From positions 124,001 to 188,000 of the forward strand of contig NZ_RKIC01000009.1 of the NCBI RefSeq assembly GCF_003755185.1: a DNA stretch of 64,000 nucleotides, written 5' to 3'. The notes beneath the pieces were generated by a model. That model had not been told where the DNA came from. It did not search any database and was given only the letters and a program-made list of their open reading frames with translations. The stretch's first letter is position 1. The number at the start of each line of letters is the position of its first letter. Of this stretch, positions 56,322 to 64,000 are shown piece by piece. The translations under genes and the position numbers were made by a program. The stretch is from Frigoribacterium sp. PhB24. Lineage in GTDB: Bacteria > Actinomycetota > Actinomycetes > Actinomycetales > Microbacteriaceae.

Positions 56322-58160
56322 TCAGCGTCCGCGTTCGGTGACCGTGCGGACCGACTCGGTGTCGGGGTGGGCCGTGTAGATGTCGGTGATCTGCTGGGCG
56401 AAGTCGTTCACGACGACGGCACGCTTGACGCTCATCTTCGGAGTCAGGTGGCCGCCGGCCTCGGTGAACTCCACCGGCAGGATCTCGAACTTGCGGATGG
56501 ACTCGGCGCGCGAGACGGACGTGTTCGCGCCGTCGACGGCACGCTGGATCTCGGCGCGGACCTTCGGGTGCCGGGCGGCCTCGGCCAGCGGCATGTCGGC
56601 TGCCTCTCCGGCGTCGTTGAGCCACACGGGCAACATCTCCGTGTCGAGGGTCACGAGGGCCGCGACGAACGGGCGCTGGTCGCCCACCACGACGACCTGA
56701 CCGACCAGGGGGTTCGCCCTGATCGGGTCCTCGAGGGCCGCGGGCGAGACGTTCTTGCCGCCGGCGGTGACGATGATCTCCTTCTTCCGGCCCGTGATGG
56801 TGAGGTAGCCGTCGGCATCGAGCGACCCGAGGTCGCCGGTGCGGAACCACCCGTCGTCCATGACCTCGGCCGTGGCCTCGTCGGCCTTCCAGTACCCCGC
56901 GAAGACGTTGACACCCTTGACGAGGACTTCACCGTCGTCGGCGATCCTGATGCCGACCCCGGGCAGGGCCGGTCCCACGGTCCCGATCTTGAACTTCGAC
57001 ACGAGGTTGACGGCCGCTGGTGCCGTGGTCTCGGTCAGCCCGTATCCCTCGAGGATGCGGATGTCCAGACTCCGGAAGAAATGGCCCAGTCGCGTACCGA
57101 GCGGGGCCGAGCCCGAGACGGCGTAGCGGATGTTGCCGCCCATGGCCTTCTTGAGCTTGCCGTACACCAGGCGGTCGAACAGCGTGAAGCGGAGCTTGAG
57201 ACCCAGGGGCACGGTGCCCTCGTCGAGCGCCCTGCTGTGAGCGATGGCGACGGCGACGGCCTGGCGGAAGATGCCGCCCTTGCCCCCGGCTTCGGCCTTC
57301 TGCTCGGCCGAGTTGTAGACCTTCTCGAAGACCCGGGGGACCGCCAGCAGGAAGCTCGGCTTGAACGAGGCGAGCGACGGGAGCAGTTGCTTGGTGTCGG
57401 CCTGGTGGCCGACCTTCACCCCGGCGTGCACCGACATCACGGCGATGAAGCGGGCGAAGACGTGGGCGGTCGTCACGAAGAGCAGGGTGGACGAGCCCGG
57501 GGCCACGACATCGCTCATGGCGACGGCGGCGTTGCGGCTCGTCTCGACGAAGTTGGCATGGGTGAGGACGCAGCCCTTGGGGCGGCCCGTGGTGCCCGAG
57601 GTGTAGATGATCGTCGCCACGTCGTCGGCGACGGCCGCGCTGCGGCGGCGCTCGAGTTCGTCGTCGGACACGTCGACGCCCGACACGGCGAGCTTGTCGA
57701 GATCACCCAGGTCCACCTGCCACACACGCGTGACGGCGGGGAGCTCGGGGTGCACCTCGTCGAAGCGCGAGAAGTGGTCCGCGGTCTCGACGATGACGGC
57801 GACGGCCTCGGAGTCGCTGAGGTTCCAGTGGACCTGTGCGGGCGAGGACGTCTCGTAGACGGGGACGAGCAGGGCACCCGCGAACCACGTCGCGAAGTCG
57901 ATGAGCGTCCATTCGTACCGCGTGCGGCACATCAGGCCGATCTTGTCGCCGGGTTCGACGCCCGCCGCGATCAAGCCCTTCGCGAGGGCGCGCACCTGGG
58001 TGAGGAACTGGGCGGCCGTGACGTCGCGCCATCCGCCCGTGCCGTCCGGGACGGAGAAGAGCGGTTCGTCGGGCGTGGCCGCGGCCCGGATGAGCAGCAG
58101 GTCGGTCGCGTTGGCGGACGGGTCGGCGGGGACGACGGGTGGGACGGTGTGTTCGTTCAC
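56322..58160 (-). CDS. Long-chain acyl-CoA synthetase (FadD15-like)
   Basis: AMP-forming acyl-CoA ligase of 612 residues. The P-loop-like motif is YTSGTTGRPKG (about 187-197), with later GYGLTETTA and GWFRTGDLG motifs and the C-terminal GRKKEIIVTAGGKNVSP. It activates fatty acids for lipid synthesis or degradation at the membrane surface. The GTG at 58160 has AAGGAG upstream; the open frame back to 58271 is not conserved. It is convergent with def and divergent from glk. Confidence 0.93.
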   Translation of the reverse strand: MNEHTVPPVVPADPSANATDLLLIRAAATPDEPLFSVPDGTGGWRDVTAAQFLTQVRALAKGLIAAGVEPGDKIGLMCRTRYEWTLIDFATWFAGALLVPVYETSSPAQVHWNLSDSEAVAVIVETADHFSRFDEVHPELPAVTRVWQVDLGDLDKLAVSGVDVSDDELERRRSAAVADDVATIIYTSGTTGRPKGCVLTHANFVETSRNAAVAMSDVVAPGSSTLLFVTTAHVFARFIAVMSVHAGVKVGHQADTKQLLPSLASFKPSFLLAVPRVFEKVYNSAEQKAEAGGKGGIFRQAVAVAIAHSRALDEGTVPLGLKLRFTLFDRLVYGKLKKAMGGNIRYAVSGSAPLGTRLGHFFRSLDIRILEGYGLTETTAPAAVNLVSKFKIGTVGPALPGVGIRIADDGEVLVKGVNVFAGYWKADEATAEVMDDGWFRTGDLGSLDADGYLTITGRKKEIIVTAGGKNVSPAALEDPIRANPLVGQVVVVGDQRPFVAALVTLDTEMLPVWLNDAGEAADMPLAEAARHPKVRAEIQRAVDGANTSVSRAESIRKFEILPVEFTEAGGHLTPKMSVKRAVVVNDFAQQITDIYTAHPDTESVRTVTERGR

Positions 58161-58261
58161 GGCAGCTCCTTCGGTACCGAACGATGGTTCCACAACCCTA
58201 ACGTGACCTCGCCGGAGACGGTGCTGAGGGTGAACGGCCGTCGAGGTTAGACTCGGTCCTC

Positions 58262-59212
58262 GTGCAGGCAATCGGAATCGACATCGGTGGGACGAAGATC
58301 GCGGGCGGGGTGGTCACCGAGTTCGGCGAGATCGTCGACGAAGAGCGCGTCGCGACGCCGGCGGGCGACGCCGGGGCGATCGTCGACGCCGTCGTCGACA
58401 TGATCACCTCGTTGCAGGCACGCCACCCCGGCGTCGTCGCCGCGGGGGTGGCCGCCCCAGGGTTCATCGACGCCGCCCAGTCGACCGTCTATTACACCCC
58501 CAACATCGCGTGGCGCAACGAACCCTTGCGGGCGCGGTTGTCCGAACGGCTCGACCTGCACATCACGATCGACAACGACGCGAACGCCGCCGGTTGGGCC
58601 GAGTTCCGTTTCGGGGCCGGCCGCCTCGCGAGCGACATGACCATGCTCACCATCGGCACGGGGGTGGGTGGTGCCATCGTGGCGCAGGACCGTCTCCTGC
58701 GTGGAGGTTTCGGCACGGGTGGCGAGCTCGGCCACATGAGGATCGTGCCCGACGGCCTGCCGTGCGGCTGCGGGGCCCGGGGCTGCATCGAGCAGTACGG
58801 TTCGGGCCGTGCCCTGCTCCGGATCGCGGGCGAGGTGGCCGACGAGGGCGGCGTCGGTCGCGCTCTCGCCCAGCTCCGTGACGAAAGCGGCGAGCTCTCG
58901 GGCCACGACGTCAGCACGTTGCTCCAGTCCGGAGACCCCGGCGCCGTCGAGGCCCTCCGCCGTCTCGGCACCTGGCTCGGTCAGGCCGCCGCGTCCTTGA
59001 GCGCGATCCTCGACCCTCAGGTGTTCGTCTTCGGTGGCGGCGTGGCGCAGTCCGGCGAGTTGCTCCTTGCACCCGTGCGGGCCGCCTACCTCGAACACCT
59101 GCCTGCTCGCGGCTACCACCCCGAGCCCGAATTCGTCATCGCCGAGCTCGTGAACGACGCGGGGGTCGTCGGTGCCGCCGACCTCGCACGCCTCCACGCG
59201 ACCGACCGCTAG
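58262..59212 (+). CDS. glk: ROK-family glucokinase
   Basis: ATP-dependent glucose kinase of 316 residues. The phosphate-binding motif is IDIGGTKIAGGV near the N-terminus, the sugar site is GGELGHMRI and the ROK zinc motif is CGCGARGCIEQYGSG. The N-terminal region is enzymatic, not an HTH, so this is a kinase rather than a ROK repressor. The GTG at 58262 follows a TAGACT box by 8 bases without a ribosome-binding site, so it is probably leaderless. plsC follows 30 bases later. Confidence 0.93.
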   Translation: MQAIGIDIGGTKIAGGVVTEFGEIVDEERVATPAGDAGAIVDAVVDMITSLQARHPGVVAAGVAAPGFIDAAQSTVYYTPNIAWRNEPLRARLSERLDLHITIDNDANAAGWAEFRFGAGRLASDMTMLTIGTGVGGAIVAQDRLLRGGFGTGGELGHMRIVPDGLPCGCGARGCIEQYGSGRALLRIAGEVADEGGVGRALAQLRDESGELSGHDVSTLLQSGDPGAVEALRRLGTWLGQAAASLSAILDPQVFVFGGGVAQSGELLLAPVRAAYLEHLPARGYHPEPEFVIAELVNDAGVVGAADLARLHATDR

Positions 59213-59242
59213 ACTCCCGACGCCCCGCTGAGAGGAGCACCG

Positions 59243-59932
59243 ATGCTCTACTGGTTCCTGAAGACGATGGTCGCGAGTCCGCTCGTGCTGTCGATCTTCC
59301 GACCGTGGGTCAGCGGTCGCGAGCACGTCCCCGCCTCGGGTGCGGTCATCTTCGCGAGCAACCATCTCTCGTTCGTCGATTCGATCTTCTTGCCCCTCGT
59401 CCTCGACCGGCGCATCTCCTTCCTCGCCAAGAGCGACTACTTCACCGGGCGGGGCGTCAAGGGCTGGGCGATCCGTCTGTTCTTCACGGCCACGGGGCAA
59501 CTGTCCATCGACCGGTCCGGGGGCAAGGCCTCCGAGGCGTCCCTGGCGACGGGGCTCTCGGTCCTGCGTCGCGGGGAGCAACTCGGGATCTACCCCGAGG
59601 GCACCCGGAGCCCCGACGGCAAGCTCTACCGTGGCCGGACGGGGGTCGCGCGCATGATCCTCGAGGGCCACGTGCCCGTGATCCCGGTCGCCATGATCGG
59701 AACCGAGAAGGTGATGAAGACCGGCACGAAGATCCCCCGCCTCCACCGCGTCGGCATCGTCTTCGGCGAACCGCTCGACTTCAGCCGCTTCGAGGGCATG
59801 GAGGGCGATCGGTTCATCCTGCGGTCCATCACCGACGAGATCATGTACGAGTTGAACGCCCTCAGCGGTCAGCAGTACAGCGACGTCTACGCGACGAGCG
59901 TGAAAGAGAAGCGCTCGACCCTTTCACGGTAG
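59243..59932 (+). CDS. plsC: 1-acyl-sn-glycerol-3-phosphate acyltransferase
   Basis: Membrane-bound acyltransferase of 229 residues that forms phosphatidic acid. Motif I is SNHLSFVDS (the NHX4D catalytic pair), and YPEGTRSPDGKLYRG is motif III. A hydrophobic N-terminal segment would anchor it. The ATG at 59243 has GAGAGGAG upstream. It lies in the tight order glk-plsC-aroG, all on the plus strand. Confidence 0.94.
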   Translation: MLYWFLKTMVASPLVLSIFRPWVSGREHVPASGAVIFASNHLSFVDSIFLPLVLDRRISFLAKSDYFTGRGVKGWAIRLFFTATGQLSIDRSGGKASEASLATGLSVLRRGEQLGIYPEGTRSPDGKLYRGRTGVARMILEGHVPVIPVAMIGTEKVMKTGTKIPRLHRVGIVFGEPLDFSRFEGMEGDRFILRSITDEIMYELNALSGQQYSDVYATSVKEKRSTLSR

Positions 59933-59985
59933 GCTCGCCTGTCGAGGTCGTTCGGCCTCGAGACCGTCAACTGGCAAGGAAGACC

Positions 59986-61356
59986 GTGGCCCAGCTCAGC
60001 GAACCGTTCGTCGTCACCGATCCCGACGTGATCGACGGTCTCGACCATTGGCGCACACTCCCCATCAAGCAGCAGCCCACCTGGCACGACGGTGCGGCCG
60101 TCGAGGCTGCGTCGGCAGAGCTGTCCATCCTTCCGCCGCTGGTCTTCGCGGGCGAGGTCGACACCCTCCGTACACGACTCGCGTCGGCGGCCCGGGGCGA
60201 GGCGTTCCTCCTGCAGGGTGGTGACTGCGCCGAGACCTTCGCGGGCGCGACCGCCGACCAGATCCGTGACCGCGTCAAGACCATCCTGCAGATGGCCGTG
60301 GTCCTGACGTACGGCGCGTCCGTCCCCGTCATCAAGATGGGTCGCATGGCCGGCCAGTTCGCCAAGCCGCGCTCGAGCGACACCGAGACGCGCGACGGCG
60401 TCACGTTGCCGGCCTACCGGGGCGACATCGTGAACGGGTACGACTTCACGCCCGAGTCCCGGCGTGCGGATGCCTCGCGTCTGGTGAAGGGCTACCACAC
60501 CTCCGCCTCGACCATCAACCTGATCCGGGCCTTCACCCAGGGCGGGTTCGCAGACCTGCGACAGGTGCACAGCTGGAACAAGGGCTTCGCCAGCAATCCG
60601 GCGAACGCGCAGTACGAGCACCTCGCCCGCGAGATCGACAAGGCGATCCGCTTCATGGAGGCGGCCGGCGCGGACTTCGACGAGCTCAAGCGCGTCGAGT
60701 TCTACACGAGTCACGAGGGCCTGCTCATGGACTACGAGCGCCCGCTGACCCGCATCGACTCGCGGACGGGCACGCCCTACGTCCTCTCGTCCCACTTCGT
60801 CTGGATCGGTGAGCGCACACGCGACCTCGACGGTGCCCACGTCGACTTCCTCTCCCGGGTGCGCAATCCCATCGGCGTCAAGCTGGGCCCGACGACGACG
60901 GCCGACGACATGCTGCGCCTCATCGACAAGCTCGACCCCGAGCGCGAGCCCGGGCGCCTGACCTTCATCACCCGCATGGGCGCCGGCACCATCCGCGATG
61001 CCCTTCCGCCCCTCCTCGACGCCATCAAGAAGGCCGACGCCACCCCGCTGTGGGTCAGCGATCCGATGCACGGCAACGGGCTGACGACGCCCACCGGCTA
61101 CAAGACCCGGCGGTTCGAAGAGATCATGGACGAGGTCAAGGGGTTCTTCGAAGCACACCGTGCGGCCGGAACGCACCCGGGCGGAATCCACATCGAGCTG
61201 ACGGGTGACGACGTCACGGAGTGCCTGGGTGGGTCCGAGCACATCGACGAGGCCACGCTCGCGACCCGGTACGAGTCCCTCTGCGACCCGCGCCTGAACC
61301 ACATGCAGTCGCTCGAGCTGGCCTTCCTGGTGGCCGAAGAGCTCGCTGCCGACTGA
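59986..61356 (+). CDS. aroG: Class II DAHP synthase
   Basis: First enzyme of the shikimate pathway, condensing PEP and erythrose 4-phosphate; 456 residues, matching the plant-like class II enzymes of actinobacteria. Hallmarks are LLQGGDCAETF near residue 75-85, IKMGRMAGQFAKPRS, LKGYHTSASTINL-type segments and HIELTGDDVTECLGG. The start is GTG 59986, with AAGGAAG upstream, rather than the longer upstream frame. A perfect 16-bp hairpin follows the stop. Confidence 0.95.
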   Translation: MAQLSEPFVVTDPDVIDGLDHWRTLPIKQQPTWHDGAAVEAASAELSILPPLVFAGEVDTLRTRLASAARGEAFLLQGGDCAETFAGATADQIRDRVKTILQMAVVLTYGASVPVIKMGRMAGQFAKPRSSDTETRDGVTLPAYRGDIVNGYDFTPESRRADASRLVKGYHTSASTINLIRAFTQGGFADLRQVHSWNKGFASNPANAQYEHLAREIDKAIRFMEAAGADFDELKRVEFYTSHEGLLMDYERPLTRIDSRTGTPYVLSSHFVWIGERTRDLDGAHVDFLSRVRNPIGVKLGPTTTADDMLRLIDKLDPEREPGRLTFITRMGAGTIRDALPPLLDAIKKADATPLWVSDPMHGNGLTTPTGYKTRRFEEIMDEVKGFFEAHRAAGTHPGGIHIELTGDDVTECLGGSEHIDEATLATRYESLCDPRLNHMQSLELAFLVAEELAAD

Positions 61357-61370
61357 GATCGACGACACGA

Positions 61371-61405
61371 CGACGGCCCCGTGACCACCGGTCACGGGGC
61401 CGTCG
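61371..61405. terminator. Perfect 16-bp hairpin between aroG and pknB
   Basis: Arms 61371-61386 and 61390-61405 pair fully around an ACC loop. It follows aroG and precedes the stop codon of the convergent pknB gene, so it is a likely bidirectional terminator. Confidence 0.9.
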
Positions 61406-61441
61406 CTCTGTCGACGCGTCGACGACGGGGTTCGGCCCGCG

Positions 61442-63400
<1,959 letters not shown>

Positions 63401-63487
63401 CTTCGTGATTTTACGGACCGTGGGCCGTGCGGGTGTCTCAACTCACCGCACGGCGGCAAACCGCCCCGCGTGCAGGTCGCCGGCGGT

Positions 63488-64000
63488 TCAGCGGAGGGTC
63501 GCGAGCCAGGTGGTGGCCGGAGCCTCCCATTTGGCGTACGCGTCGGGGAATGCCGAGTACTGCACGGCTTGGGCCGCCTTCGTCAGGGGCATCGACTGCC
63601 ACCCCTTGACGTCGAGGAGGCCCCTCGTCTTGCCCGTGTTCGGGTTGGACGCGCCACCGAAGAACAGCTTGGTGGCGTGCACCGGGTCGCGCAGCTGCGC
63701 GGGAGTGCCCCACCCGGTGCTCGGGCGCTGCTGGAAGAGGCCGAGCGAGTCACGGTCGCCGTGGTCGAGGTTGCGCAGGCTGCTCTCCTGCGCGGCCGCG
63801 GCCAGGGCAATGACGATCGCGCGATCTCCGACACCGAGTTGGCGTCCCACCGAGATGATGATCCGGGCGTTCGCGGCCTGCTCCGCCGTCAACGTCGCAC
63901 TGACCCCGATCGGAGCGGCCGACGTCGACGCGACCACGGTCGTGGCGGTGGGGGCCGAGGCCCCGGGCAGGGTGAGAGTCTTGCCGGCGTAGATGGTGCT
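63488..64000 (-). CDS. LysM / lysozyme-like cell-wall protein (partial)
   Basis: The gene runs off the right edge; the last 170 residues are present. The first residues (STIYAGKTLTLPG) are the end of a LysM peptidoglycan-binding repeat. Then comes a lysozyme-like domain: AQESSLRNLDHGDRDSLGLFQQ, with Glu in QESSLRN as likely acid, and a C-terminus KAAQAVQYSAFPDAYAKWE matching the paralog at 25047. It lies 87 bases upstream of the kinase gene on the same strand. A cell-wall hydrolase or remodelling role near PknB is inferred. Confidence 0.85.
   Translation of the reverse strand, partial: STIYAGKTLTLPGASAPTATTVVASTSAAPIGVSATLTAEQAANARIIISVGRQLGVGDRAIVIALAAAAQESSLRNLDHGDRDSLGLFQQRPSTGWGTPAQLRDPVHATKLFFGGASNPNTGKTRGLLDVKGWQSMPLTKAAQAVQYSAFPDAYAKWEAPATTWLATLR

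Overview
The window is a 64 kb piece of a high-GC actinobacterial chromosome, most likely from the Microbacteriaceae. Supporting signs are an MshA-type glycosyltransferase, a class II DAHP synthase, a GarA (FHA) gene next to an FtsR-type MerR regulator, a PASTA kinase, many GTG starts, and many genes with a TANNNT box only 6-9 bases before the start codon (leaderless transcripts). No rRNA, tRNA or CRISPR array was seen.

Layout. 0-7 kb: a TetR gene cut by the window edge, divergent from a four-gene operon (Tat-type binding lipoprotein, two permeases, a GH2 beta-galactosidase) whose genes overlap by 4 nt. 7-15.9 kb: methyltransferase/flavin reductase pair, an XRE-cupin regulator, a 1171-residue fusion of Fe-S RecB-type nuclease, exonuclease-like domain and SF1 helicase, then map, a small XRE gene, tmk and a DIP1984-family gene. 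16.0-22.4 kb: a compositionally foreign island with 25-bp tandem repeats, a broken serine resolvase, a NACHT NTPase, a broken acetyltransferase and, on the other strand, an OLD-family ATPase/TOPRIM nuclease. This is the best candidate for an undescribed defence locus. 22.6-36.5 kb: accessory metabolism and regulators. 36.6-48 kb: two transporters, a LysR regulator, ManD-type sugar-acid dehydratase and four aldo/keto reductases. 48-52.6 kb: a J-domain/NERD protein, a VOC protein, a NUDIX-NYN fusion and an HtrA-like protease. 52.8-64 kb: conserved core: garA-ftsR-merR, parA, def, fadD, glk, plsC, aroG, pknB and a partial LysM/lysozyme-like gene.

Two families of dispersed DNA signals run across the host genes. 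One is the 9-mer GGAGGCGCG (37 copies found by eye, both strands), enriched between genes and next to stop codons and absent from 15.3-25.0 kb and from 55.8-64 kb. The other is four long intergenic hairpins that share a sequence but differ by compensatory base changes, three of them between convergent genes. Several other strong hairpins act as probable bidirectional terminators.

Functionally, the window combines sugar scavenging (beta-galactosidase, ROK glucokinase, acetylxylan esterase, ManD) with signalling through PknB and its likely substrate GarA, cell-division control (FtsR), lipid and aromatic biosynthesis, and a mobile defence-like insert.
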